From Bacteroidia bacterium (GTDB lineage: Bacteria > Bacteroidota > Bacteroidia > AKYH767-A > OLB10), in contig JADLBQ010000086.1 of the NCBI GenBank assembly GCA_020847635.1, forward strand, positions 1 through 64,000: a stretch of DNA of 64,000 nucleotides, in the 5' to 3' direction. Of the stretch, positions 40,375 through 50,221 are shown piece by piece. The notes below the pieces were generated by a model. That model did not search any database and had not been told where the DNA came from. It was given only the letters and a program-made list of their open reading frames with translations. Numbering within the stretch: position 1 is the first letter of the stretch; every line of letters starts with the position of its first letter. The position numbers and the translations under genes were made by a program.

Positions 40375-41250
40375 TCAGATTAGTCCAATCTTTGCTGCTA
40401 TTTCAGCACTACACAACAGGTAGTTGTAATAATCACTCTTTTGAACTTTTTCGGTTTGCCGGATGGATCCTCTTTCATCAATGTTGAAGTAAAGATAACC
40501 GGCATCTTTCACAAATTCATTTACCTGCTCAGCAATTTTTGTTTCCAGGATTTCAATTATCAGAGTCGGTTTAAATTTCAGAAAATACTCTTTAAACCCT
40601 GCCAGTACTTTTGGTTCGTGTCTTTCAACATCAATTTTGATCAGGCCCATCCTGGTTATACCTTCCTGTCGGATAAATGAGTCGAGTGTTATGGATTCAC
40701 TTCTTACTTCTATCGCCTGGCCGGAATAATCAGAAATGACTGTAAATCCATCTACATCTGACACAGCTTTGTTAATTGGTTTTATATTGAAATGATTCAA
40801 CTGAATATTCATACAAAGCTTGGGGTAGAACATTGATAGTGGCTCAAATGCATAGACCTTTGACCTGGGATTTACCGTTTGAGCTACCAATGAATACACA
40901 CCGGTGTTTGCTCCAACATCAAAGATGATGTCAAACAGTGTACAAAGTTTAATCCAAAGCTTTAAAGATTCTTTTTCCCAACAGTTTTCAATACCATTCC
41001 AGAAAATCTCATTCTCAATTTTATATCCAAAATGATTGATCTTAAATTTCTTTTCTGCATTAATTTTTACTGTGAATACTCCTTGAAAGTGGAGATGTTT
41101 GAACACAGGTTCGCTCGGTTTCCATAGTATTTTTAGCAGGGAGTAAATTTCCTTTTTAAATGGAATATTGGTATAAATTGCCTTTAAAACTGCTTTCATA
41201 AATCTGCTCAAAAGTAAGGATTGAAAGCCACTGAAACAGAAAATGCTCAT
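40375..41250 (-). CDS. FkbM family methyltransferase
   Basis: FDVGANTGVYSLVAQTVNPRSKVYAFEPLSMFYPKL, GLIKIDVERHEPKVLAGF; start uncertain. Confidence 0.85.
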   Translation of the reverse strand: MSIFCFSGFQSLLLSRFMKAVLKAIYTNIPFKKEIYSLLKILWKPSEPVFKHLHFQGVFTVKINAEKKFKINHFGYKIENEIFWNGIENCWEKESLKLWIKLCTLFDIIFDVGANTGVYSLVAQTVNPRSKVYAFEPLSMFYPKLCMNIQLNHFNIKPINKAVSDVDGFTVISDYSGQAIEVRSESITLDSFIRQEGITRMGLIKIDVERHEPKVLAGFKEYFLKFKPTLIIEILETKIAEQVNEFVKDAGYLYFNIDERGSIRQTEKVQKSDYYNYLLCSAEIAAKIGLI

Positions 41251-41288
41251 ACTGAGTTTAAACAGAAGTCAGTTTAGCATTCTGACTT

Positions 41289-41296
41289 TATGTTTG
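41289..41296 (+). promoter_or_regulatory. -7-like element TATGTTTG in the pyrR upstream region
   Basis: Perfect TAnnTTTG followed by a series of inverted repeats; no good -33 seen. Confidence 0.35.
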
Positions 41297-41397
41297 TGTA
41301 ATCATCAGAAGCAGGTAACAGTATCTGATTACAAAAGTTAAAAATCCGCAATGAGCAGTATGCTTTTCGGAGGAATCGTTAACTAACTTATATAACA

Positions 41398-41441
41398 ATT
41401 AGCCGGAATGCCGGTTAGTAAAAGTGTTTTAAACGCTTTTA
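41398..41441 (+). other. Two adjacent RNA hairpins upstream of pyrR
   Basis: ATTAGCCGG-AATG-CCGGTTAGT and TAAAAGTG-TTTTAAA-CGCTTTTA; non-Watson-Crick positions are G.U on the plus strand. Confidence 0.45.
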
Positions 41442-41582
41442 GATTTATATGTGCTTCTGGGGTTGTTAATGTTGTGTTTAAGAGAGTACATTTTATGAAT
41501 AGCTAAAATCTGACTAGAAATCTTTTTTTATAGAGAAGTAAAAGGTGTGTTAACTCCTTATGATTCCATATTTGATAATGTT

Positions 41583-41590
41583 TACATTTG
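41583..41590 (+). promoter_or_regulatory. -7 element TACATTTG, 9 nt upstream of the pyrR ATG
   Basis: Perfect TAnnTTTG. Confidence 0.55.
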
Positions 41591-41599
41591 CAGGGCTGG

Positions 41600-42166
41600 A
41601 TGAAATCAAAACTAATTCTGGATAAAGAGCAATTTGACTTGACGGTTTCAAGGCTTTGCTACCAGCTAATTGAAAATCATGATGGTTTTGACAGCACAGT
41701 TCTGATAGGTCTTCAGCCAAGAGGGATTTTTCTGGCAAACCGGATCAACGTCACCCTAAATAAATTAACCGGCAACAAGGATCTGAAAACCGGTTCGCTT
41801 GATATCACTTTTTTCAGAGATGATTTTCGAAGTAGAGAGAATATGCCGGTTGCTTCAGAAACAAGAATTGACTTTGAGCTGGAGAACCGTAAAGTAGTTC
41901 TGATTGATGATGTTTTGTTCACCGGCCGAACAATACGTGCAGGACTCGATGCGATGCTTTCGTTTGGAAGACCCCGGAAAGTTGAGCTACTGGTATTAAT
42001 TGACCGCAGATTTGCCCGCCAACTGCCCATTGAACCGGATTATTCTGGTAGAAAGATTGATACACGGGCTTCTGACCGAGTCGTTGTTAAGTGGCAACAA
42101 ACAGACGGGCAGGACGGTGTCTGGCTGATAACCGGTTCTGGTGATACTGAAAAAAACAATGAGTAA
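41600..42166 (+). CDS. pyrR: PyrR-type pyr operon regulator / uracil phosphoribosyltransferase
   Basis: GLQPRGIFLANRI, VVLIDDVLFTGRTIRAGLDAM, ELLVLIDR. Confidence 0.93.
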   Translation: MKSKLILDKEQFDLTVSRLCYQLIENHDGFDSTVLIGLQPRGIFLANRINVTLNKLTGNKDLKTGSLDITFFRDDFRSRENMPVASETRIDFELENRKVVLIDDVLFTGRTIRAGLDAMLSFGRPRKVELLVLIDRRFARQLPIEPDYSGRKIDTRASDRVVVKWQQTDGQDGVWLITGSGDTEKNNE

Positions 42167-43094
42167 TATGTTTAAAGCACATCATCTGCTTGGAATCAAA
42201 GACCTCGATACGGAAGACATTGAACATATTTTCAAGACAGCTGATAACTTTAAAGAAGTCATTAATAGACCTATAAAGAAGGTGCCTTCACTTCGTGATG
42301 TCACCATTGTTAATCTTTTCTTCGAGAACTCAACCCGAACCCGTATCTCATTTGAGCTTGCTGAAAAAAGATTATCTGCAGATGTCCTTAATTTCTCAGC
42401 CTCCTCTTCTTCGGTCAGTAAGGGTGAAACACTGATCGATACCGTAAGAAACATTCTTGCTATGAAAGTAGATATGGTTGTCTTGCGGCATCCCATGGCA
42501 GGTGCAGGAGTGTTCCTTTCACGTCATATCAGTGCACGCATTATCAATGCTGGTGACGGGACCCATGAACATCCAACTCAGGCACTGCTGGATGCCTTTT
42601 CTATTCGTGAAAAACTGGGAACGCTGAAAAAAGTTAAAGTTGCAATTGTTGGTGATATTCTGCATTCACGGGTTGCTTTGTCTAATATCTTACTGCTGCA
42701 AAAAATGGGAGCTGAAGTGATGGTCTGTGGTCCGTCAACACTGATTCCTAAGTTTATCAATAAGCTGGGAGTAAAAGTAGAACAGAACCTGAAAAAGGCA
42801 CTGCAATGGTGTGATGCTGCTAACATGTTACGCATTCAGCTCGAGCGCCAGGATATCAGGTACTTTCCTTCATTGCGCGAATATTCAATGCAGTATGGAC
42901 TTAACAGAGAAATTATGAATTCAGTGAATAAGGAGATACTGATTATGCATCCTGGACCAATTAACAGAGGAGTGGAAATAACCAGTGATGTGGCCGACAG
43001 CCCTCATTCCATCATTCTGGACCAGGTTGAAAACGGTGTTGCAATCAGGATGGCCGTGCTTTACTTGCTGGCAGGTAAAAAAGCAACATCCTGA
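42159..43094 (+). CDS. pyrB: aspartate carbamoyltransferase catalytic subunit
   Basis: FFENSTRTRISFELAEKRL, HPTQALLDAFSIRE, MHPGPINRGVEI; start 42159 or 42168. Confidence 0.95.
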   Translation: MSNMFKAHHLLGIKDLDTEDIEHIFKTADNFKEVINRPIKKVPSLRDVTIVNLFFENSTRTRISFELAEKRLSADVLNFSASSSSVSKGETLIDTVRNILAMKVDMVVLRHPMAGAGVFLSRHISARIINAGDGTHEHPTQALLDAFSIREKLGTLKKVKVAIVGDILHSRVALSNILLLQKMGAEVMVCGPSTLIPKFINKLGVKVEQNLKKALQWCDAANMLRIQLERQDIRYFPSLREYSMQYGLNREIMNSVNKEILIMHPGPINRGVEITSDVADSPHSIILDQVENGVAIRMAVLYLLAGKKATS

Positions 43095-43118
43095 TGTTGA
43101 AATTTAATTTTAATTAGC

Positions 43119-43148
43119 TTTGTAATGCGTGTGATTGTACTATTTTTG
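43119..43148 (+). promoter_or_regulatory. Full Bacteroidetes promoter TTTG-N18-TATTTTTG upstream of the STAS gene
   Basis: TTTG at 43119-43122, TATTTTTG at 43141-43148. Confidence 0.6.
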
Positions 43149-43184
43149 ATTCAGTTATAAAAAGCAGACCAGAATCTATTTACC

Positions 43185-43526
43185 ATGAGATACTCTCTTG
43201 ACAAAAACGAAAAGTATGCAGTTTTTAAATTGCACGAACAAAAGCTCAACACACTAATCTCAGCAGAACTTAAATCTGAAATGTTGATTATAAACAGTCA
43301 GGGATTTAATAACATCATTCTTGACTTGACTGATACATTATACTGTGATTCTTCAGGCTTGAGTGCAATTCTTGTTGGCAACCGGGTTTGTCGCAATGCC
43401 AGCGGTCAGTTTATCATAACTGGTTTGTCTGAGAATGTCAGAAAACTAATAACCATTTCACAGCTTGATACGGTTCTGAGTATTAGTGATTCAATTGATG
43501 ATGCTGTAGTTGTTATAAACCAATAA
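43185..43526 (+). CDS. STAS domain protein (anti-sigma factor antagonist-like)
   Basis: IILDLTDTLYCDSSGLSAILVGNRVC with STAS phosphosite-like DSSGLS. Confidence 0.88.
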   Translation: MRYSLDKNEKYAVFKLHEQKLNTLISAELKSEMLIINSQGFNNIILDLTDTLYCDSSGLSAILVGNRVCRNASGQFIITGLSENVRKLITISQLDTVLSISDSIDDAVVVINQ

Positions 43527-43538
43527 TATCAGTTAATA

Positions 43539-44300
43539 ATGAAAAAAATACTTACATTTCTATTGATTTCAATCTTAACGATACCGGCTGTATTCTCTCA
43601 ATGTACACCCGATCCGAATATCACTCAGCCGGGTATTTATCCTGATAGCGCAACCGGACTGGCTCCGGCTATTGTCGGACAGCCTTATAATCAGGTCATG
43701 CAGTTTAAAATCCCGGCTGATACTGCAATTGTCTATAACGGGATTCCATTTGTTGCTACAATCCTTTATTTTAAGTTACTAAATTTTACTGGACTGCCGG
43801 CTGGAATCACCTACAGTTGTAATCCGGCTTCCTGCATTTTCCCAGGTGACTCTAATGGCTGTGTTTTATTGTCAGGGACTCCAACAACTCCTGGTATTTA
43901 TCTATTAAATGCTGAGATTGAAGCTGCTGGTCAGGTGACATTTGCCGGCCAGCCAATTACTATTACACAGACTGAAAATATTGATTATTATTATATTGTA
44001 GTTGGCATTAGCGGGATTGCAGAAATCAATCCTGCTGTGGTTAATCTGGGCCAGAATTATCCCAATCCTGTTACTCAGGGGTTAACGGATATTGATTTTT
44101 ATACACCCCGTTTAGGTGAATTCAGCTTTAAGCTGATTAATTTGCTTGGTAAGGAAGTTATCTCAAGAAAGGTGACTGCTCAGAAGGGAATGAATACAAT
44201 AAAACTTAATGTGAGCAGTATCCCGCCAGGAGTTTATATGTATTCCCTTACCGGGAAAAGTTCTACACTTACTAAACGGATGATTATCCGCAAATTGTGA
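43539..44300 (+). CDS. secreted protein with T9SS type A sorting domain
   Basis: Signal peptide; LGQNYPNPVTQGLTDIDFYTP...GVYMYSLTGKSSTLTKRMIIRKL. Confidence 0.88.
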   Translation: MKKILTFLLISILTIPAVFSQCTPDPNITQPGIYPDSATGLAPAIVGQPYNQVMQFKIPADTAIVYNGIPFVATILYFKLLNFTGLPAGITYSCNPASCIFPGDSNGCVLLSGTPTTPGIYLLNAEIEAAGQVTFAGQPITITQTENIDYYYIVVGISGIAEINPAVVNLGQNYPNPVTQGLTDIDFYTPRLGEFSFKLINLLGKEVISRKVTAQKGMNTIKLNVSSIPPGVYMYSLTGKSSTLTKRMIIRKL

Positions 44301-44307
44301 AATTAGT

Positions 44308-45213
44308 TTGGAGCTGACTATACTTGGCAGTAATTCAGCCGTACCGATATTTGACCGCCATCCATCAGCTCAGGTTCTGGCTGTAGGCAACCATCTTTTT
44401 CTGATTGATTGTGGTGAAGGTACTCAGATGCAGATGATGTACCACAAAGTACGTTATCACCGGATTACCCATGTTTTTATTTCACACCTGCATGGAGATC
44501 ATTACTTTGGTCTCATTGGTCTTTTGTTTACCATGCACTTGCAGGGAAGAACCCAGGAAATTCACCTCTTCGGCCAGCAGGAACTGATGGATACCATTGA
44601 ATTGCAGTTCAGACTTTCGGCTACAGAACTACGTTATAATTTAATCTTTCACCCCATTCGTCACTTTAACTCACAAATCATTTTTGAGGATGAGCAGGTA
44701 AAAGTAAAAACAGTTATTCTCAATCACAGAATACCTTGTACCGGATTCGTTTTTATAGAAAAGCCCGAATCAGGCAAATTGGTTATTGAGAAACTCAAAG
44801 CATATAATGTCCCGGTTGAGCTTTATCACCGGATTAAGGAAGGTGAGTCTTACATTACAGAAACAGGAGAAGAAATTCCATCCTCAGTATTTTGTTTACC
44901 ACCACCGGATGCACGCCAATACGCTTATTGTTCGGATACGCTGTATTCAGAAAGTATCATTCCCGAAATTCAAAATGTTGATCTGCTCTATCATGAGGCA
45001 ACTTTTATGGATGACATGGCTCACCGGGCAGAAACCACCTTTCATTCAACAACCCGGCAGGCTGCTGCAATAGCTGCCAAAGCAGGCGTTAAGAAGCTGA
45101 TCATCGGACATTTCTCATCCCGGTATCGTAATCTGGAACCGCTGCTGGCTGAAGCCCAGGAAATTTTCTTGAATACTGATTTAGCTATTGAAGGCCGGAA
45201 ATGGAAAGTTTAA
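44308..45213 (+). CDS. rnz: ribonuclease Z
   Basis: LGSNSAVPIFDRHPSAQ, FISHLHGDHYFGLIGLL, HSTTRQAAAIAAKAGVKKLIIGHFSSRY; TTG start. Confidence 0.93.
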   Translation: MELTILGSNSAVPIFDRHPSAQVLAVGNHLFLIDCGEGTQMQMMYHKVRYHRITHVFISHLHGDHYFGLIGLLFTMHLQGRTQEIHLFGQQELMDTIELQFRLSATELRYNLIFHPIRHFNSQIIFEDEQVKVKTVILNHRIPCTGFVFIEKPESGKLVIEKLKAYNVPVELYHRIKEGESYITETGEEIPSSVFCLPPPDARQYAYCSDTLYSESIIPEIQNVDLLYHEATFMDDMAHRAETTFHSTTRQAAAIAAKAGVKKLIIGHFSSRYRNLEPLLAEAQEIFLNTDLAIEGRKWKV

Positions 45214-45304
45214 TTCCTTATATAGTTCAGCAATTTTACCCAGCTTTGAAATAATACCGGCAGAATTCATACTGATTTTCTTCTTTTGCTAAAACAATCA
45301 GGTT

Positions 45305-46309
45305 ATGATTAGAATTGCTATTAATGGTTTTGGCCGGATCGGTAGAAATGTTATTAAAATCTTATCAGAAAAAGAGGGCATTGAGGTGATTGCAATCAAT
45401 GATCTTACAGATCCCGGAACTCTGGCACATCTGCTCAAATATGATTCGGTACATGGCAGATTCAACGCTAGGATCGCTGCTTCATCAAATGCTATTATTA
45501 TAAATGGTAAATCAATTCCGGTTTTTACAGAAAAGGATCCTTCCCAATTGCCCTGGAGAGAGCAAAAAGTAGATGTTGTAATTGAATCAACCGGAAAGTT
45601 TACTGATCCCCTGAAAGCACGTGCTCATATTGAAGCCGGTGCAACGAGAGTCATCATTTCTGCACCTGCCAGGGGAGAAGTCAAAACCATTGTCCCGGGG
45701 CTGAATGATGAACTGCTTGACGGAACTGAGGAGATAGTTTCCTGTGCGTCTTGTACCACGAATAATGCAGCTCCGATGATTCAGTTACTGGACGAGAACT
45801 GGGGGATAGAATCAGCTCATATAACAACTGTGCATGCTTACACCGGTGACCAGAACCTGCAAGATGCACCTCACCGCGATTTGCGAAGGGCACGGGCTGC
45901 AGCTCATTCCATTATTCCGACTTCAACAGGGGCAGCCAAAGCGTTGACTATGGTATTCCCGCATCTGGCCGGTAAGTTAGGAGGTGCCGGTATCAGGGTT
46001 CCGGTTATCAACGGCTCCATTACCGATATTACCTGTATCGTAAAGAAAGAAACGGATATTAAGTCTGTCAATCAGGTGTTCAGGGAAGCAGCTGCCGGTA
46101 AGTTTAAAAATATTCTTGAATTTACCGATGAACCAATCGTTTCAGTTGACATCATTGGGAATCCCTATTCCTGTATTTTTGATTCAAAGCTTACCAGTGT
46201 TCTGGGACGAATGGTGAAGGTTGTTGGTTGGTATGATAATGAGATGGGTTATTCTCACCGGTTAACTGAACTGGCTCTTAAGGTGTGGAAAGGTGTGTTG
46301 ATGCAGTAA
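45305..46309 (+). CDS. gap: type I glyceraldehyde-3-phosphate dehydrogenase
   Basis: IAINGFGRIGRNV, SCASCTTNNAAPMIQLL, WYDNEMGYSHRL. Confidence 0.95.
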   Translation: MIRIAINGFGRIGRNVIKILSEKEGIEVIAINDLTDPGTLAHLLKYDSVHGRFNARIAASSNAIIINGKSIPVFTEKDPSQLPWREQKVDVVIESTGKFTDPLKARAHIEAGATRVIISAPARGEVKTIVPGLNDELLDGTEEIVSCASCTTNNAAPMIQLLDENWGIESAHITTVHAYTGDQNLQDAPHRDLRRARAAAHSIIPTSTGAAKALTMVFPHLAGKLGGAGIRVPVINGSITDITCIVKKETDIKSVNQVFREAAAGKFKNILEFTDEPIVSVDIIGNPYSCIFDSKLTSVLGRMVKVVGWYDNEMGYSHRLTELALKVWKGVLMQ

Positions 46310-46710
46310 ACTGGCAGAGCAGGAGATATCCGTAAAGGCATACTAGGGATTAAGAATCGTGATCCATACCAAAAGCTGGTGCTAGCAGTTATAAATCTTT
46401 TAGGATTGCTTAATATTAGATACCAGATCAGCGTATCAATGAAACTTCTGAGTTTACAGAATGTTTTTTAACCTGCAACTGAAATGTTATTTGAGATTAT
46501 CGTTGCAATTTATGTTTCTTAAATCGGTAAGCAAAAAGGGGCGTTACAATAGAGGTATTGTTCGGGATGTGGTTATCAATTCTTCTTGAATTCTTAATGC
46601 AGATGAAAGAGTTGCAGGAATTCAAAAAATAACGGGTTGGTACCGGTTACTTCTGTTGATTATGGTTTAGCCTTCCGGTTTACATGAACAATTGACTATT
46701 CACAAATGCA

Positions 46711-47310
46711 TCAGGCCTGGGTGTATTGAGCAGCGTTAAAAATCAAATCAAGAATACTAAGGTTAGGTTTAAATGCAAACCGGTCTGAATAGACTTGTGC
46801 ATAAGAGATATCACGGGATAAATGCAGAAAATGAGAGCTGTGCTTCAAACTGGCATGCCTTTGGTCATTTTCATAGTTGTCAGTATATTTCTTAGTGAAG
46901 GTAATCAATGGATCCTGCTTAAGGCATTTAAAAATCCATTTTAAGAGCAAATCATTGAATACGGTTAGCCTTTCTGGTGATGAGCAAAATATATTTTCGA
47001 GTTCTTCAAAGTAGAACTGAAAGAAAGCAGCACGGCCATAGGCCGAACGGATTGCATTCAGGTGTTGTCGTTGCCAGGGTTGATCATAGCAGATTCTTAC
47101 CTGATGTACCGGTATTTTAATTTTACTGTGTTTTACCGGAATGGAAAGCTGCAAGATTCCGTTAGCTGATAAAACAGAATAATGATTGCGGATTGTTTGT
47201 TTAACGAAATGTTCATGAATATCAATGACAGCACCTCCCGACTCAAGAATCAGCTTAATGTAACCAATTGGAGGAAGACAGGAAGTTGTCAGAACAGGGA
47301 ACCTTCCCAT
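46711..47310 (-). CDS. WbqC family protein
   Basis: LPPIGYIKLIL, EHFVKQTIRNHYSVLSANGILQLSIPV, QPWQRQHLNAIRSAYGRAAFF. Confidence 0.85.
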   Translation of the reverse strand: MGRFPVLTTSCLPPIGYIKLILESGGAVIDIHEHFVKQTIRNHYSVLSANGILQLSIPVKHSKIKIPVHQVRICYDQPWQRQHLNAIRSAYGRAAFFQFYFEELENIFCSSPERLTVFNDLLLKWIFKCLKQDPLITFTKKYTDNYENDQRHASLKHSSHFLHLSRDISYAQVYSDRFAFKPNLSILDLIFNAAQYTQA

Positions 47311-47323
47311 TCAGCACACAAGG

Positions 47324-48409
47324 TTAATGGTGAATAATATTAAATAGCCGCTTCCATCTTATTTTGTTGAAGAAGTTTCCGTTCTTATCCCAAGACATCC
47401 AGATAAAAACAGCTTTACCAACAATATGATCTTCAGGAACGAAACCCCAGAATCGGGAATCGGCTGAGTTATGCCGGTTATCACCCATCATCCAGTAATA
47501 ATTCTGTTTAAAGGTATATTCATTCGTTTCTTTTCCGTTAATAATGAATTTGCCATTTTCTTCTTTAAGGTCATTACCTTCGTATTTCATAATCAGCCTT
47601 CTGTAAATCGAGATGTTCAGTGAATCAAGTTTTACAGTAACACCTTTTTTGGGAATATAAATCGGTCCGTAGTTGTCCACATTCCACGGAAACCGGGGAT
47701 CATGAGGGAAAATAAAATCCTCATATATACCTGCAGGCTGGATCATTCGTTCTACACTTTTGACATTGGCAAACCCTTTCAGTTTATCAGCATTCTGCTG
47801 AGTCAGAAAATAACGGTAAAGGCCGGGAGCATATCCGGGGCCGCCATCAGTAATTCCCATCTTTTGAAGCGTCATTGAATTGAGTGGAGAACCATCGGTA
47901 TTGACTTCATAAACGAACATACTGTTCTCAGGTGATTTTTCTGGTTTGCCATTAACCCATACCAGCTGATTTTTTATCTGAATGGTATCACCTGCAATAC
48001 CGATGCAGCGCTTAATATAATGGGTCTGCTTATCAATGGGCCTATCATCTTCCATTGGATAATTAAAAACCACAATATCGTCATTCTTGATTTTTGAAAA
48101 ACCCGGCAACCGATAATAGGGAAGTTTGATTGCCTCTGAATAGGCTTTCCCACCAATTAACGGCATCTCCTGATGTGCAAAAGGAAAAGCAAGAGGAGTT
48201 ATGGGGGTACGCGCTCCATAACTAACCTTACTTACGAATAAAAAGTCTCCAACCAGCAATGATTTTTCCATTGATGGTGTTGGTATGGTAAATGCTTCAA
48301 TCAGAAAAGTTCGGATTAAGGTTGCGGCAATTACTGCAAACACAATAGCATCAATCCATTCACGGGTTTTGCTTTTTCTTTTGCTGCTTCGCCAGAATTT
48401 CCAGTTCAT
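47324..48409 (-). CDS. lepB: signal peptidase I (Bacteroidetes long form)
   Basis: FTIPTPSMEKSLLVGDFLFVSK, HYIKRCIGIAGDTI, YYWMMGDNRHNSADSRFWGFVPEDHIVGKA. Confidence 0.94.
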   Translation of the reverse strand: MNWKFWRSSKRKSKTREWIDAIVFAVIAATLIRTFLIEAFTIPTPSMEKSLLVGDFLFVSKVSYGARTPITPLAFPFAHQEMPLIGGKAYSEAIKLPYYRLPGFSKIKNDDIVVFNYPMEDDRPIDKQTHYIKRCIGIAGDTIQIKNQLVWVNGKPEKSPENSMFVYEVNTDGSPLNSMTLQKMGITDGGPGYAPGLYRYFLTQQNADKLKGFANVKSVERMIQPAGIYEDFIFPHDPRFPWNVDNYGPIYIPKKGVTVKLDSLNISIYRRLIMKYEGNDLKEENGKFIINGKETNEYTFKQNYYWMMGDNRHNSADSRFWGFVPEDHIVGKAVFIWMSWDKNGNFFNKIRWKRLFNIIHH

Positions 48410-48636
48410 TTTTTTAGCTTAGGGGGCGAAGGTAAGTTTTAATCATTGGCTTCAAAATAGAATCTTTCTAACTCTGCTATAAAGTTTTGTTAAAGATAAT
48501 GTTAATAGAAGCACTGTTGAATAAAGGCACTTGGAGCTTAAATAGCTGAATTTGACATTATTCTGAAATCCTAAAACAGTGTTAAAAGTTGTTTGTAATC
48601 CGTACACATTCACGGGCAGTTCATAGTTTCAGAATT

Positions 48637-48644
48637 TATTTTTG
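48637..48644 (+). promoter_or_regulatory. -7 element TATTTTTG upstream of the thioredoxin-like gene
   Basis: Perfect TAnnTTTG, 20 nt before the ATG. Confidence 0.45.
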
Positions 48645-48664
48645 CCTGTCAAGTATTTTCGTTT

Positions 48665-50119
48665 ATGAGAACAAAACTGTTTATTCTGATTGTTTCTTTT
48701 GTGATTCTGGCTCCGTTTGCTTCGTTGGCTCAGAAGGGATTCAATATAAAAGTGACTGTTAAGGGAGTAGCCAAAGACTCAATTTGTTATCTGGCTAATT
48801 ATTATGGTGATAAACAGTATCTACTGGACTCTGCTAAAGTAGGTGCTGACGGTTCTGTGACGTTTAAAGCTGATACATTATTACCTGGAGGACTTTATCT
48901 TTTTGTACTACCAGGCAGAAATTATTTTGAAATGGTGGTTGACAAAGAGCAGCGCTTTATAATGGAAACGGATACGGCTGATCTGGTTGCAAATATGAAA
49001 GTGCAAGGTTCAAAAGATAATCAGGTATTCTATGACTACCTCCGGTTTATTGGCTCAATTTCAAAAAGGGCAGAGGCCTATCGGGCTGAATATGATAAGG
49101 CAAAGGAAGGTTCTGCCGAAAGGGAAGCCGCAGAGCAGAAACTCCGGAACCTGAATACAGAAGTTGTTGAAAACAAAACCGAATTTCTGAAAAACAATCC
49201 GGATGCTTTTATGTCAAAGGTATTCCTGGTAACTAAAGAAATTGAAATCCCCGAGGCTCCCAAGAACCCAGACGGAAGCACAGATTCCACATTTGCCTAC
49301 CGGTATTACAAAGAGCATTTCTTTGATAATATTGATATGAAGGATGAACGGCTGATTCGCACACCTGTATTTCATCAGAAAATTGAGCAGTATATCAATA
49401 AACTCACTCCCCAAACTCCTGATTCAATCATTGTATCTGCTGACAGGCTTGTAAGTCTTACACGGCCGAATAAGGAAATGTTCAAATATATTGTTTGGTG
49501 GATTACCAATCATTATGAAACTTCTAACATAATGGGTTTTGATGCGGTTTTTGTTCACATGGCCGAAAAGTATTATACCAAAGATCAGGCTTATTGGGTT
49601 GATTCAACTACCTTGTATAAAATCCAGGAACGGGTTAAAATTCTGAAACCAATACTCATCGGAAAGAAGCTTAGAAACTTGGTTTTAAAAGATACTGCAG
49701 GTGTTTACCGCTCAATGTACGATATTAAAAAGCCGTATACACTGATCTATATATGGGATCCTGATTGTGGTCATTGTAAAAAAGCAACACCCCGGCTCAA
49801 AGTACTTTATGATCATGCTAAGAAATATGGGTTTGAAATTTATGCTATTGATAATGAAGCAGAACATGAAAAGTGGCTCCAGTTTATCCGTGAACATAAT
49901 TTGAACTGGATTAATGTTGCTGATATGGATTTCAGAGATAATTTCAGGTATGAATTTGATATTCACTCAACACCTCAGATGTTTTTATTGGATGCAGAAA
50001 AGAAAATCATAGCTAAAAAAATTGATGTCGAAACACTCAGTAATATTCTGGCGGATAAATTCAATAATCCTGAATTAAAATTAGAACCTGAAAAAAAGGA
50101 TGGTGCAGAACAGCACTGA
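48665..50119 (+). CDS. thioredoxin-like (TlpA-type, DUF4369/DUF5106-like) secreted protein
   Basis: Signal peptide, N-terminal DUF4369-like segment, WDPDCGHCKKATPRLKVLYDHAKKYGFEIYAI. Confidence 0.85.
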   Translation: MRTKLFILIVSFVILAPFASLAQKGFNIKVTVKGVAKDSICYLANYYGDKQYLLDSAKVGADGSVTFKADTLLPGGLYLFVLPGRNYFEMVVDKEQRFIMETDTADLVANMKVQGSKDNQVFYDYLRFIGSISKRAEAYRAEYDKAKEGSAEREAAEQKLRNLNTEVVENKTEFLKNNPDAFMSKVFLVTKEIEIPEAPKNPDGSTDSTFAYRYYKEHFFDNIDMKDERLIRTPVFHQKIEQYINKLTPQTPDSIIVSADRLVSLTRPNKEMFKYIVWWITNHYETSNIMGFDAVFVHMAEKYYTKDQAYWVDSTTLYKIQERVKILKPILIGKKLRNLVLKDTAGVYRSMYDIKKPYTLIYIWDPDCGHCKKATPRLKVLYDHAKKYGFEIYAIDNEAEHEKWLQFIREHNLNWINVADMDFRDNFRYEFDIHSTPQMFLLDAEKKIIAKKIDVETLSNILADKFNNPELKLEPEKKDGAEQH

Positions 50120-50148
50120 AAAAAAAGAGCCCCGCTTGGAGCGAGGCT
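50119..50148 (-). terminator. Rho-independent terminator on the minus strand
   Basis: Minus strand AGCCTCGCT-CCA-AGCGGGGCT-C-TTTTTTTT; the one non-Watson-Crick position is U.G on the minus strand but a C/A mismatch on the plus strand. Confidence 0.75.
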
Positions 50149-50218
50149 GCATAAACGAAAAGACTAACCCTATGAAACCATGTATTTTAAATACGAATAC
50201 GCTGCTTTAAATTGTGTG
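50119..50218 (-). ncRNA. Candidate small RNA of about 100 nt
   Basis: Minus-strand TACTTTTG at 50222-50229, transcript with no sizeable ORF, and a terminator hairpin with T8 tract at 50119-50148. Confidence 0.55.
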
Positions 50219-50221
50219 TGA

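Noticed and set aside
46310-46710. 400-bp ORF-free gap between gap and wbqC-like genes
   Set aside because: Convergent ends; found no clear promoter, terminator or RNA motif by eye.
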